A DNA stretch of 64,000 nt. Origin: Dyella sp. ASV21. Lineage in GTDB: Bacteria; Pseudomonadota; Gammaproteobacteria; Xanthomonadales; Rhodanobacteraceae. Under the pieces are notes generated by a model that was not told the DNA's origin, searched no databases, and saw only the letters and a list, made by a program, of their open reading frames with translations. The stretch covers positions 1-64,000 of the forward strand of contig NZ_JAELTT010000008.1 of NCBI RefSeq assembly GCF_016428975.1, in the 5' to 3' direction. Shown in pieces: positions 17,943 to 26,966 of this stretch. Each line of letters begins with the position of its first letter. Position 1 is the first letter of the stretch. The translations under genes were made by a program, and so were the position numbers.

Positions 17943-18479
17943 ATGGAACCCATTCGCAAGTACAAGGGCATCTGGCCCACCCTGCATCAGCGCGTCTATG
18001 TTGACCCCGCCGCCAGCGTGATTGGCGCCGTGGAACTGGCCGACGACGTCTCCATCTGGCCTGGCGCGGTGTTGCGCGGCGACGTGCACTACATCCGCGT
18101 GGGTGCACGCAGCAATGTGCAGGATGGCGCCGTCATCCACGTCACCCACGATGGTCCGTATTCACCCGGCGGCTTCCCCACCGTGATCGGCGAAGGCGTC
18201 ACCATCGGCCACGGCGCGGTGATCCACGCCTGCACCATCGAGGATTACTGCCTGATCGGCATGCACGCCACCGTGCTCGATGGCGCGGTGGTGAAGAAGC
18301 ATGGCTTTGTCGGTGCGGGCAGCCTGATTCCGCCGGGCAAGGTGGTGGGCGAGGGCGAGCTGTGGCTGGGCAATCCGGCCAAGCTGGTGCGCGTGCTCAG
18401 CGACAAGCAGATCGAGCAGCTGCACTATTCGGCCGATCAGTATGTGCGCCTGAAAGACGAGTACCTCGCCGCGCTGTGA
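17943..18479 (+). CDS. Gamma-class carbonic anhydrase family protein (YrdA-like)
   Basis: A 178-residue left-handed beta-helix protein built of hexapeptide repeats (GAVELADDVSIWPGAVLRGD, given here as VSIWPGAVLRGD, then VGARSNVQDGAVIHVTH, IGHGAVIHACTIEDYCLIGM). The three zinc-type histidines can be placed in AVIHVTH, GHGAVIH and VIHACT. Such YrdA/PaaY-like proteins are trimers; some hydrate CO2 or hydrolyse thioesters, and activity cannot be told from sequence. It starts 24 bp after the NTE-like gene on the same strand and could share its transcript. The MEPIRKYKG start is standard. Confidence 0.93.
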   Translation: MEPIRKYKGIWPTLHQRVYVDPAASVIGAVELADDVSIWPGAVLRGDVHYIRVGARSNVQDGAVIHVTHDGPYSPGGFPTVIGEGVTIGHGAVIHACTIEDYCLIGMHATVLDGAVVKKHGFVGAGSLIPPGKVVGEGELWLGNPAKLVRVLSDKQIEQLHYSADQYVRLKDEYLAAL

Positions 18480-18539
18480 GCACGCATCGCGTCCGTTTTC
18501 CGTGCAGCCGACACCAGCTGCACTAGCCAACGCGTCGAT

Positions 18540-19082
18540 TCAGAGCATCGAACCGGTATTGGCGGAGTGCTGCTGCGCCTGCATTGCCGCCGCGCGTGCT
18601 TCGTCCTGGCGAATCTGGATCTGTCGTTGCGCATCCAGCTTGCCACCGAGCAACGAGAGAATGTAGTTGGTACTGTCGAATTCGCGCAGCAGCGACAGCT
18701 CGCGTTGCGCCTCATCGAGATTGCTGTCGTTGATGGCGCGCTCCACCTCGGCCGACGCGTTGGGGAACGACTCGTGCAGCTGCTCCAACGCGACAGCGTT
18801 GCTCGGGTCCAGCTGGAGCACGCTGAGATAGAACTCATACGCGTTGCTGCCGGCTGGCGCCACCAGGCGATGCTCGCTCACGGCGGTCTTGGCCAGATCC
18901 AGCAGGATGCCCACGCCACTATCGTCCTTGCCGCCGGCCGCCTGCGTGCTTGCGCTCGATGCGGCCGGCGCGCCATGCGAACCGAGCAGCCACCAGCCGG
19001 CCGCCACTGCCACGCATAACGCTACAACGGACACAGCCAAGAGCGCCCGCTTGCGCGGCGCGATAGATGCAAACCGAGACAT
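18540..19082 (-). CDS. Membrane-anchored repeat protein, paralogue of the adjacent TonB-like protein
   Basis: A 180-residue protein with an N-terminal membrane anchor (ALLAVSVVALCVAVAAGWWLL, about residues 13-33), a Ser/Ala linker and a helical periplasmic domain at about 55-155. The helical part is clearly homologous to the neighbouring gene product: both contain LVAPAGSNAYEFYLSVLQ-like and NLDEAQRELSLL-like segments at the same spacing. Unlike its neighbour it has no TonB C-terminal domain; it ends in a Gln/Ala-rich tail. The start at 19082 places the anchor at the N-terminus; an open frame to 19151 is not needed. No known family is recognised; I infer a local duplication. Confidence 0.75.
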   Translation of the reverse strand: MSRFASIAPRKRALLAVSVVALCVAVAAGWWLLGSHGAPAASSASTQAAGGKDDSGVGILLDLAKTAVSEHRLVAPAGSNAYEFYLSVLQLDPSNAVALEQLHESFPNASAEVERAINDSNLDEAQRELSLLREFDSTNYILSLLGGKLDAQRQIQIRQDEARAAAMQAQQHSANTGSML

Positions 19083-19239
19083 GACACCCGCTGTCGAATG
19101 AGTACCGCACGCAGGAGTCTCTGTATGCAGCTCTCCCGGCGGGACTGTCACGCTATCGACATTTCATGTCAGGGATATGACTTGGAATGGCCGTCCAAAC
19201 GGTGGCGCACTGTCAAATGTGATTCGCATCACACTTGAC

Positions 19240-20244
19240 TCAAAGCCGGAACTCGATGCGCTGGCGCACCTGCGCGGTCACGGCCTTGCCATCCTGCGTG
19301 CTCGGGGTGAACTGCCAGCGCGACACCGCCGCCAGCGCCGCCCGATCAAACACATACTTGGGATCGGCATCGGCCACGCTGGCACCGCTCACGCTGCCAT
19401 CGGGCTGCACGGTGAACACCACGTCCACCCAGCCCTGGCGACGGGCTCGTCGAGCCTCCGCCGGGTAGGCCGGCTCGACGCGACGCGTCAGCACCGGCGC
19501 GGCACTGCCCGTGGCATCGGCCAACGCGGGCGCGCGCGGCTTGGCGACCTGGCGAGGCGCAGCCTCCACCGATGTCGATTCGACATGCAGCTTGGCCAGC
19601 GGTGATTCCGCCGTTGCCTTCGCCGGCACCGGGTTCTGCACGATCGGCGCCGCCGTGGGCGCGGTCGCGACCGCCGGTGTCGGCACGGGTGCCGGTGCAC
19701 TGGGCGATACCTCGTGCCTGACCGGTGCGGGCGCGGCCGCGCGCGGAGCGGATGTCTGTGCCTGCGCGTCCTGCTGCGCCTGCAACTTCGCTCGCAACAA
19801 CGTAAGGGTGTAATTCTGCGGGTCGGCGCGCGTGAGCAGATCGATCTCGCGCTGAGCTTCCTCCGCGTTGCCGGCATCGATGGTCTGCTCGGCCGCCTGG
19901 GCGGCGAACGGGAACGTTTCACGCAGCGCATCCTGCGCGATGCGGTTGTCCGGTTCGCGCTTGAGCACGGCCAGATAGAACTCGAACGCATTGCTGCCGG
20001 CCGGCGCAAGCAGCCGTCGGCCCGCCATGGCGTCACGCGCGTGTTGCAGGAGTTCCTCGGTGCCGGCGCCTTCGCGCACCACCGGGCCGGAGGTTACCGC
20101 CGTCGTCGGTGCGGGCATATCCGCGTCGGCCAGTGCCCGCAGCCGCCAGTAGATGAACGCGCCACCCAGCACCATCAATACCAGCACCATCACAAACGTA
20201 TAGCGGGCAATACCTTGGGTACGACGCGGAGCAGCGGAGGACAT
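19240..20244 (-). CDS. TonB-domain protein with N-terminal helical repeat domain
   Basis: A 334-residue inner-membrane protein. A single membrane helix lies at about residues 16-36 (VMVLVLMVLGGAFIYWRL), then a helical repeat domain with LLAPAGSNAFEFYLAVLK and NAEEAQREIDLLTRADP, an Ala/Pro-rich spanner of about 90 residues, and a TonB C-terminal domain (RVEPAYPAEARRARRQGWV, then FTVQPDGSVSGASV and AVSRWQFTP). The domain would contact outer-membrane receptors or other partners. No exbB/exbD lies next to it. The preceding paralogue at 18540-19082 is downstream in the same orientation, 157 bp away. The start at 20244 is chosen for the short cytoplasmic head. Confidence 0.85.
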   Translation of the reverse strand: MSSAAPRRTQGIARYTFVMVLVLMVLGGAFIYWRLRALADADMPAPTTAVTSGPVVREGAGTEELLQHARDAMAGRRLLAPAGSNAFEFYLAVLKREPDNRIAQDALRETFPFAAQAAEQTIDAGNAEEAQREIDLLTRADPQNYTLTLLRAKLQAQQDAQAQTSAPRAAAPAPVRHEVSPSAPAPVPTPAVATAPTAAPIVQNPVPAKATAESPLAKLHVESTSVEAAPRQVAKPRAPALADATGSAAPVLTRRVEPAYPAEARRARRQGWVDVVFTVQPDGSVSGASVADADPKYVFDRAALAAVSRWQFTPSTQDGKAVTAQVRQRIEFRL

Positions 20245-20407
20245 GGGCGGCGCAACTAATGAGGTGAACGCGGGCGCAGCCAAGCGCCCGCAGGGCGCGC
20301 CAGCATAGTGGGGCCATATTGCGAAGATGTTGCCCCGCAGCACTCCCTGTGAGGCGGATCACAGTCGCAGCCATCAGGGCGCTACGACTGTCATCCGCCG
20401 GTGCTGC

Positions 20408-22177
20408 TTAATGACCCTGCAGCAGGCTGCTATCAGGTGAACCATCGGGACGAGCGAACCACGACACACGGTTCTGCTGATCCGGACAGCCCTTGCCGGT
20501 GCGATAGCTGGCGAGCGCACCCGCTTGCGTGGTCAGGTCGGTGCGATAGCAACTGCCGCGCGTGTCATGGAACGCATAGGTCTGCGCACTCTGCTGCCCG
20601 CTGTGGCTGCTCAAGGCACCTGAGGCATCGAACACCAGGGTATCGGCGCTATCCATCTGGTTATGCACGTCGTAGCCATAGACCGGAAGACCAAACAGAC
20701 GCTGCTCGCCGCGCTGCGTATAGCCCTGGTGGATGGTGCTGGCCGCGGTAGTGCTGCCATCGCTGCCGATGACCTGGTTGTAGTCGAGCGTGAAGGGATA
20801 CTCATAGCGTTGGCGTCGCTCGACCGGCGGCAAGCCGCCGACGCGGCTCGCACTCACGCTTTCCACCCAGGTGCGCTGCCAGGTTTGTTGACGATACGTG
20901 CTGGTGTTGATGGTGAAGGTCTGACGATCGTCGAAGCCCACATTTTGCGTCACTGTGCTGGTCACACGGCCATGCGAAGTCTGTGCATAACCTTCGATGA
21001 CGAAGCGGCGATCCAGCTTGGTGGTAATCGCACCGGTGGTATTGCCACTGCTATCGGTGGCCAAGGTGCTGCCGATGACCGGCGTGGGTGCCTGGCCTAC
21101 CAGGGTGTTGCGCGTCACCTTGCCGGTTACCTGCTTGGCGTGCGCGTCGCGATACACCAGCAGGGCCGCGGTGGCCGAGAACGAACCGTTGGCACCGGCT
21201 ACCTGCAGGGCGATCTGATGCGGCGCACCGTCGCTGAGCTGGCCGGCGAACGGACTGAGGTCCACGCGATACGGCATGAAATTCAGCGTCTGCACACCCG
21301 GTGTCGGGCGCCACAGATACGGATCGATGCCGCCGGTATAAACCCACGGATACACCGGGGCCACGCCGGCCGGCTGCCCGTCGATGCTGATTTCCGCTTC
21401 GCGGAAATTGCCGCCGCCGCATTCCTGCACCTGCGCGGCATACGTATTGGGCACGCAGGTGTACCAGAACTCATCGCCGCCCTGGCTCTGGGTAAATACA
21501 TCCAGATACAGGCGTTCCACATTGAGCGGCAAAGTAAGCGTGCGCGTGAGCGTGTCGGTGGGCGTGTTGAGGCTCACGGTGCCGCCCACCGGGTCACTGC
21601 CCAGCGGAACCACGGCATCGGGTACCTCCGCCGCGCGAGCGCGCGCGGAAGCGGGGTAGAACAGCAGGCGCGCGCTACCGTGGATCACGCCGGTGTAGGT
21701 GCTGTTGACCAGGTTGCCGATGATCGCCTGACCCTGGCCGGTGCCCTTGAACAGATTGGCATAATCGGTGAGGTCGCGCTCCACATGCCACGCCGGCGAG
21801 ACCGTGGAGGACGGCTCTTGCGTGGTGCCGAAATAGAGATTCACGCCATTGAGCCACACGGTGGCGGTGCGGTCGTACTGGCGACCGGCGGTCACCGAGA
21901 AATCCGCTTCCAGCACTACCTTGGCCCACGGTCCACCGCATGAAACAGGCGGTGTATAGCTGAAGGGTCGCGTACCGAAATCATCGAAGCTGTCGTTGGT
22001 GAACAAATTCACCACGCAAGGCTGTCCGGGCGGTCGCGGCACGCCAGGGTCGGCCACGACCAGATTGGTCGAACCCACCACCGGATCCGCGTTCGCCGGC
22101 GCGGCAACGCCGCCAGCCAACACACACAAAAGTACGGCAGCCGCCAGGCGATGGCGGACGAAACCCTCAGGCAACAT
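20408..22177 (-). CDS. Secreted peptide-N-glycanase A-like amidase
   Basis: A 589-residue exported protein with a signal peptide (RLAAAVLLCVLAGGVAAPANA, cleavage near residue 28) and a body matching the PNGase A family: DDFGTRPFSYTPPVSCGG near the start, then VVLEADFSVTAGRQYDRTATVWLNG (cited here as TAGRQYDRTATVWLNG), GTTQEPS and PYRVDLSPFAGQLSDG. PNGase A enzymes release N-glycans from Asn of glycoproteins or glycopeptides and are best known from plants and fungi. The ATG at 22177 is preceded by GGGGAG 8 bases upstream. Homologues occur in soil bacteria; the substrate is probably eukaryotic glycoprotein. Base composition is not obviously foreign. Confidence 0.82.
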   Translation of the reverse strand: MLPEGFVRHRLAAAVLLCVLAGGVAAPANADPVVGSTNLVVADPGVPRPPGQPCVVNLFTNDSFDDFGTRPFSYTPPVSCGGPWAKVVLEADFSVTAGRQYDRTATVWLNGVNLYFGTTQEPSSTVSPAWHVERDLTDYANLFKGTGQGQAIIGNLVNSTYTGVIHGSARLLFYPASARARAAEVPDAVVPLGSDPVGGTVSLNTPTDTLTRTLTLPLNVERLYLDVFTQSQGGDEFWYTCVPNTYAAQVQECGGGNFREAEISIDGQPAGVAPVYPWVYTGGIDPYLWRPTPGVQTLNFMPYRVDLSPFAGQLSDGAPHQIALQVAGANGSFSATAALLVYRDAHAKQVTGKVTRNTLVGQAPTPVIGSTLATDSSGNTTGAITTKLDRRFVIEGYAQTSHGRVTSTVTQNVGFDDRQTFTINTSTYRQQTWQRTWVESVSASRVGGLPPVERRQRYEYPFTLDYNQVIGSDGSTTAASTIHQGYTQRGEQRLFGLPVYGYDVHNQMDSADTLVFDASGALSSHSGQQSAQTYAFHDTRGSCYRTDLTTQAGALASYRTGKGCPDQQNRVSWFARPDGSPDSSLLQGH

Positions 22178-22489
22178 GACGTTCACTCCCCGCAATGTGC
22201 CCCCTGTATCGCGCACGCTAACACGAGCGGAACACCGGTGAGCGTTCAGCCGTATGGATCGCCATTTCCGACCATCACGTCGGGACGAGTTCGTCAGCGC
22301 TAACACGTCGTGGTGGCGGCCGTGCGTGCCATGCACGTTGGTGCCGGGCTTGGCACGGTCGACGCAGAGTCTTGCGGCGGCAGTCGTGCGTCAGTTGTGC
22401 GCAAGGCGCCATGGCCAGCTTGCCGTAGGGCAGGCCGGGCATGGGGCAGAGGCGCGGCTACTGGTCAAACCGTTGCCGCGCCATGGCAC
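22178..22489. other. 312-bp intergenic region upstream of the PNGase A-like gene
   Basis: No gene is seen. A 10-bp direct repeat CGCTAACACG occurs at 22216-22225 and 22299-22308, 83 bp apart, and a small hairpin (GTGCC and GGCAC) lies near 22342-22357. The region must hold the promoter of the PNGase A-like gene, but no convincing -35/-10 pair was found. Confidence 0.5.
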
Positions 22490-23320
22490 TCAGCCGTACT
22501 GCTGGCGCAGTTCGGCGTAGACGGGGTCGGTATCCGGACGCTGGCCGTGCCACAGCTCGAAGGCATCGGCCGCCGTCTCCACCAGCATGCCCAGGCCGTC
22601 AAAGGCGTAGCGCGCACCGGCGGTGCGGGCCCAGGCCAGGAAATCGGTGGCGGCTTTGCCATAGGAGAGGTCGTAGCACAGCGCGCGATTGCCCACGATG
22701 GCGAACGGCAGCTCCAGCGACTTGCCCAACACACCGGCCGAGGTGGCGTTGACGATCAGATCGAACGCGCCAAGGCCGGGGAGGTCTTCCCAATAGCGCG
22801 TGTGCGCACGCGCGGGCTCGCCGATCGCATCGGCCAGTGCATCGGCCGCTTCCGGCGAGCGATTGACGATGGTGAGCGTTTCCACGCCGGCATCCATCAG
22901 TGCCCAGGCCACGCCGTGCGCCGCACCACCCGCACCGAGCAGCAGGGCGGTGTGGCCGCGCAGATCCACGCTATGACGCTCGGTGATGTCGCGCACCATG
23001 CCGTCGCCATCGGTGTTGTGCGCGGCCAGGCGACCATCGGCCAGCGCGGTCAGCACATTGGCGCTGCCTGCACGACGCGCCGCTTCGCTGCTTTCATGGG
23101 CCAGCGCAAACGCCGCGCCCTTGTGCGGCAGGGTGACGTTGGCGCCACGGCCACCGTCGGCAAAGAACTGGCGCACCGCCGCTTCGAACGCGGCCGGTGC
23201 GGCATCGATGGTGCGGTATTCCAGTTCCAGCCCGAACTGTCGGGCGAAAGCCTGGTGAATATGCGGCGACAACGAATGGCTGATGGGGTGGCCAAACACC
23301 GCGAACTGTCCTGCACTCAT
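22490..23320 (-). CDS. aroE: Shikimate dehydrogenase (NADP+)
   Basis: A 276-residue enzyme of aromatic amino-acid synthesis that reduces 3-dehydroshikimate to shikimate. It begins FAVFGHPISHSLSPHIHQAF, has the NVTLPHKGA motif with the catalytic Lys, the NADP-binding LLLGAGGAAHGVAWAL, and NATSAGVLGKSLELP near the C-terminus. Length and motif order are those of AroE proper, not the YdiB or quinate-specific types. It is preceded by a divergent small membrane-protein gene and followed by 312 bp without a gene. Confidence 0.96.
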   Translation of the reverse strand: MSAGQFAVFGHPISHSLSPHIHQAFARQFGLELEYRTIDAAPAAFEAAVRQFFADGGRGANVTLPHKGAAFALAHESSEAARRAGSANVLTALADGRLAAHNTDGDGMVRDITERHSVDLRGHTALLLGAGGAAHGVAWALMDAGVETLTIVNRSPEAADALADAIGEPARAHTRYWEDLPGLGAFDLIVNATSAGVLGKSLELPFAIVGNRALCYDLSYGKAATDFLAWARTAGARYAFDGLGMLVETAADAFELWHGQRPDTDPVYAELRQQYG

Positions 23321-23498
23321 GCGAACTCCTTGGTGATGTCGATGCCCGCAGAGTGTGTCCCCGGGCCCGGCTGACCCACCATTTTACCCGGCCGCGCCAA
23401 CTCATGCCGCCCCGCCAGGCCGCGTCGTTACGCCCATCGCAGCTTTTGAGATCGGCCGCCGGCAGGCTGTGCCCAACGCCACTCACCGGACTTTCGCC

Positions 23499-23753
23499 AT
23501 GCGCCGCAGCACCGATGCCACCCACCACGAACGTCTGCTCGGCGGGGCCTTGCTGTGGCTGCTGGCTGGCACGTTGTTGCTGCTGACCACGCTGGTGCCG
23601 GCGCATACGCGCCTGCTGGGCTGGACACCCGCGTTCTGGCTGGTGGGTGCCCCTCTGGTGGTGCTGCTGGTGCTGGAACCGGGACTGCCACGACAACTGC
23701 TGACGCTGCTGCGCCCCCGGCGCCGACGTCATGCACGGCTGATCTGGAACTGA
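23499..23753 (+). CDS. Small two-helix membrane protein
   Basis: An 84-residue protein of unknown function. Two hydrophobic segments, LLGGALLWLLAGTLLLLTTL and GWTPAFWLVGAPLVVLLVLE, are joined by a short polar loop (VPAHTRLL) and followed by a basic tail (RPRRRRHARLIWN). The topology suggests both ends in the cytoplasm. The start at 23499 (MRRSTDATHHERLLG) is chosen because the frame upstream encodes low-complexity sequence crossing the aroE promoter side. Coding bias and clean two-helix pattern support a real gene; no family recognised. Confidence 0.6.
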   Translation: MRRSTDATHHERLLGGALLWLLAGTLLLLTTLVPAHTRLLGWTPAFWLVGAPLVVLLVLEPGLPRQLLTLLRPRRRRHARLIWN

Positions 23754-23926
23754 GTTTTTCCAACGAATTCACTTGGCAGTGGATGCCGCGGCCGGAGCGC
23801 CGCGGCGTGGGGCCCCGCGCGATGGCCTTGGATGGCTGGGCACCTCGCGGGGGTAGCGCGATGGATCGCGCTGGCGTGACGGCAGTCCATGGAAGGCCTG
23901 CCGGAATCACCCCACCACAGGTTTTC

Positions 23927-25411
23927 TCAATCGACCATGCCCGAGCGCTTGCGCTCCATGCGCCGCAGGAATTCCCGCATGATGCGTCGATACAGCTCAT
24001 CGCCCAGGTGCTCGTCTTCGACGCCCGCATCGATTGAGGGGTTGTCGTTTACCTCGATCACCACCGGCTTGTCGCCCACGCGCTTGATGTCCACGCCATA
24101 CAAGCTGTTGCCCACCGCCTGGGTGGCCTTGAGCGCCAGCTTGACCACGTCCGGCGGCGCTATTTCGATCGGGATGGTTTCCGAATCGCCGGTCTTGGAC
24201 GCGCCCTTGGCGCCATGGTTGTAGATCTGCCAGTGGCCACGCGACATGAAATATTTGCAGGCGTATAGCGCTTCGCCGTTGAGCACGCCGATGCGCCAGT
24301 CGTATTCGGTGTAGACGAACTCCTGCGCCAACAACAGCGAGCTGTGCTGGAACAATTCGGCGCTGGCTTTGCCCAGCGCCTGTTCGTTCTCCACTTTCAC
24401 CACGCCGCGCGAGAACGAACCATCGGGAATCTTCAGCACCAGCGGGTAACCGAGCCGGGCGGCAACGTCCTTCAGGCCCTTGGCATCGTCACGGTAGAGA
24501 ATCTCGGTGCGCGGCACCGCCAGCTTGCGCGACACCATCAAATCATTGAGGAAGATCTTGTTGGTGCAACGCAGGATCGAGGTGGGGTCGTCGATCACCA
24601 CCATGCCTTCGCGCTCGGCGCGATGCGCGAAACGATAGGTGTGGTTGTCGCTGGCGGTGGTTTCGCGAATGAACAGGCCGTCGTACTCGGCCAGCCGCTG
24701 GTAATCGTTCTTGCCGATGGGATCGACCTCGATGCCCAGCTCCTTGCCCGCCGCAATGAAGGACTTGAGCGCCTTCTTGTTGGACGGCGGCATCGCTTCG
24801 GAGGGATCGACCAGCATCGCGATGTCGTAGCGGAACTGCTTGCGTGCCTTGGGCTTGCGCCACAGCTTTTTGCTGAAGCGGTCCAGCTCCTCGGCAAAGG
24901 CGTCTTCCTGCTGATCGACCAGCGTATGCAGGCCCACCGGCTTGATCGCGCTCACCTGCCACATGCGGTCGCGCTCGAACTCGATGCGCAGCAGCGGGCA
25001 GGGAAACATTTCAAATACCTGGCGCGCGAGGTCCTGCAGCGCGGGGTAGGCGGTCTGGCCGAAGTACACCAGGATGCCGAAGTCGGTGGTGTCGCGTCCG
25101 CCCGCCGGCAGGAAGTGGGTCAGCTTGCTGCTGAGGTCTTCGATGTCCAGGCCATACAGCGAGCGGCGGCGCAGGTCGTTCACCGTGCGCACCGAAGGCA
25201 TCACGCGGTGGCCGCGCGCCTCGGCCAGCAACGACACGTAGTAGCCGGTGCCCAGGTATTTGTAGCTGCGGCACAGGTTGATGACGTGCGTGCGCTCATC
25301 GTCCGCGCCGACCGGCTCGCGCAGGTAGTCCATCGCGGTAATCACGTCGACGGACGGATAGTAGGAACTCCAGTCGGAGGCCTTCTCGACGACAATGACG
25401 AGACGGGTCAT
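23927..25411 (-). CDS. RimK-like ATP-grasp ligase with RLAN N-terminal domain
   Basis: A 494-residue protein. Residues 1-150 match the RimK-like ATP-grasp N-terminal (RLAN) domain (LVIVVEKASDWSSYYPSVDV). After a linker comes an ATP-grasp fold at about 265-480: LAVPRTEILYRDD, YPLVLKIPDGSFSRGVVKV, LLAQEFVYTEYDWRIGVLNG and the metal-binding VIEVNDNPSIDAGVED. ATP-grasp ligases of the RimK type join glutamate or other amino acids to a carboxylate. Proteins of this architecture often sit beside GNAT and C39-peptidase genes; a GNAT gene is divergent here. The substrate is unknown. Confidence 0.9.
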   Translation of the reverse strand: MTRLVIVVEKASDWSSYYPSVDVITAMDYLREPVGADDERTHVINLCRSYKYLGTGYYVSLLAEARGHRVMPSVRTVNDLRRRSLYGLDIEDLSSKLTHFLPAGGRDTTDFGILVYFGQTAYPALQDLARQVFEMFPCPLLRIEFERDRMWQVSAIKPVGLHTLVDQQEDAFAEELDRFSKKLWRKPKARKQFRYDIAMLVDPSEAMPPSNKKALKSFIAAGKELGIEVDPIGKNDYQRLAEYDGLFIRETTASDNHTYRFAHRAEREGMVVIDDPTSILRCTNKIFLNDLMVSRKLAVPRTEILYRDDAKGLKDVAARLGYPLVLKIPDGSFSRGVVKVENEQALGKASAELFQHSSLLLAQEFVYTEYDWRIGVLNGEALYACKYFMSRGHWQIYNHGAKGASKTGDSETIPIEIAPPDVVKLALKATQAVGNSLYGVDIKRVGDKPVVIEVNDNPSIDAGVEDEHLGDELYRRIMREFLRRMERKRSGMVD

Positions 25412-25619
25412 GACACCTCTGTCGAAGCAAACCCAGGAGTGTCGTCACGCAGGGGAACGGGGCGGCACCGCACAAGGGCCGCAGTGTGGCACAGCCTGCG
25501 CGCGGTACAAGGCGTGGCACTGAAGCGCGCATAAATAAGCCCAAGATCGCGATTGCCCCCCGGGGGCTCGAGGACTAGAGTGCGCGCCTTGTCTCGCCTG
25601 CCCACGGGATGCTTCACCG

Positions 25620-26093
25620 ATGACACCCCTGCCCGCGACCGCACCTGTGCGTGTGCGCCGTGCCGAACTCTCCGACCTCGACGATCTGGTGGCACTGGAG
25701 GAGCGCAGCTTCGCCACCGACCGCTTGAGCCGTGCGCAGTATCGCCGCCATCTGGATAGCGAAACCGCGCAGGTGCTGGTGGCCAGCGCCAACCATCGGC
25801 GCTTTCTCGGCACCGCGGTGGTGTTCTTTCGCAAGGGCACGCAGGTGGCGCGCCTGTATTCGATTGCCACGCACGCCGAGGCACGCGGCAAGGGCGTGGG
25901 TTCAGCGCTGCTGAATGCGGCCGAGCACGCCGCGCGCCGCCGTCGCTGCAAGGCGCTGAGACTGGAAGTGCGCACCGACAACGACACGGCGATCCGGCTG
26001 TACGAACGCCTGGGCTATCACCGCATCGGTCACTACACGCGCTACTACGGCGATGGCGCCGATGCCTGGCGCTATGAGAAAACGTTGGACTGA
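25620..26093 (+). CDS. GNAT family N-acetyltransferase
   Basis: A 157-residue acetyltransferase. It opens VRVRRAELSDLDDLVALEE, a typical GNAT strand-helix start, and has the acetyl-CoA loop in ARGKGVGSALLNAAE (RGxGxG/A pattern) followed by LEVRTDNDTAIRLYERLGY and a Tyr-rich end, which resembles RimI/ribosomal-protein acetyltransferases. It is divergent from the RimK-like gene, with 208 bp between the starts. In some bacteria the equivalent gene is fused to a C39-like peptidase domain; that part is absent here and no separate copy is in the window. Confidence 0.9.
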   Translation: MTPLPATAPVRVRRAELSDLDDLVALEERSFATDRLSRAQYRRHLDSETAQVLVASANHRRFLGTAVVFFRKGTQVARLYSIATHAEARGKGVGSALLNAAEHAARRRRCKALRLEVRTDNDTAIRLYERLGYHRIGHYTRYYGDGADAWRYEKTLD

Positions 26094-26136
26094 AGGCAGG
26101 CTGCGGGCGTTGTCGCCGGAGGTGCGCTGACCGCGC

Positions 26137-26820
26137 TCAGAATGGCTGCGCGATGCGCTGCTGGGTGGCATCGTCCGGACGTGCCACCAGTGCCCCGGTG
26201 CGCATCAGGCTGACCGAGTAGTGGCCCTGGTCCACCAGAGGCAGGTAGACGCCGCTGCCGAACAACGCGTCCACCGCCGGCACCCACGCCGGGTATTGCT
26301 TGTGCAGATCGAGCAGGTCAAAGTCGCCCGCTTCCTTGAAATCGACCACGGTGCGCGGCGCCTGGGTTTCCTGCGCGGCATCGTCATAGCGGCCGGACAG
26401 GCGATCGAGACGGTAGAGCGGCGGCAGGCCGGCGAGCAGGGCGCCGCTTTTCCACTTCAGCACCACCGCCTCCAGCCGCCAGGCGTCGCCGGCGACTTGC
26501 ACCTCGCGCGTGGCGCCATCCGGCCAATGCAGGGTGAGCGCCCAGCGTTGCGGCGAGAGAATGCGGGCATCGATATCCACCACCGGCGATTCTTCCGACC
26601 ATAGGCGGTAGCCGCGCAGCGCCACACCCATGCCGGCGAACATCAGCGTAAGCGCGAAGGCCACCAGCACCAGCACGGCGCGCGCGGCCACCGCCACGGG
26701 TTGGCCACCGTGCAGACGCTCGCGCAGCGCCACCAGTTGCACCAGGGTGAAGATCAGGGCAATCGCCGCCAGGATCAGCAGGATCGTCGTCGGCAGGCGC
26801 AGCAGGGCGGTCCATTCCAT
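26137..26820 (-). CDS. Membrane protein of unknown function, two helices plus periplasmic domain
   Basis: A 227-residue protein. Two membrane helices are visible at about 10-30 (TTILLILAAIALIFTLVQL) and 47-70 (AVLVLVAFALTLMFAGMGV), followed by about 155 soluble residues with motifs such as LWSEESPVVDIDARI, WALTLHWPDG and GVYLPLVDQGHYSVSLMRTG. Similar xanthomonad proteins have been labelled efflux pump, which the sequence does not support. The gene is convergent with the GNAT gene and divergent from the lptM-dapF-xerC operon. Confidence 0.78.
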   Translation of the reverse strand: MEWTALLRLPTTILLILAAIALIFTLVQLVALRERLHGGQPVAVAARAVLVLVAFALTLMFAGMGVALRGYRLWSEESPVVDIDARILSPQRWALTLHWPDGATREVQVAGDAWRLEAVVLKWKSGALLAGLPPLYRLDRLSGRYDDAAQETQAPRTVVDFKEAGDFDLLDLHKQYPAWVPAVDALFGSGVYLPLVDQGHYSVSLMRTGALVARPDDATQQRIAQPF

Positions 26821-26966
26821 CGTTATGCTTCGTAACTTCTGTACCGCACCGGGGCGGCGACGGCCGCATGATAGCGGTTGCCTTGCCGCCTGCGGGGTGG
26901 GTGCGCAACTCGCGGCGCGTAGGTGGCTTGCCTATACTCCACCGGTCCCTGTCGGAAACCCTTTCC

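Noticed and set aside
20663-21943. A 426-codon open frame antisense to the PNGase A-like gene
   Set aside because: The opposite strand has a signal peptide and family motifs; this frame has none.
23855-23872. Perfect hairpin AGCGCGA/TCGCGCT after the RimK-like gene
   Set aside because: No T-run on either strand and only 7 bp; not convincing as a terminator.
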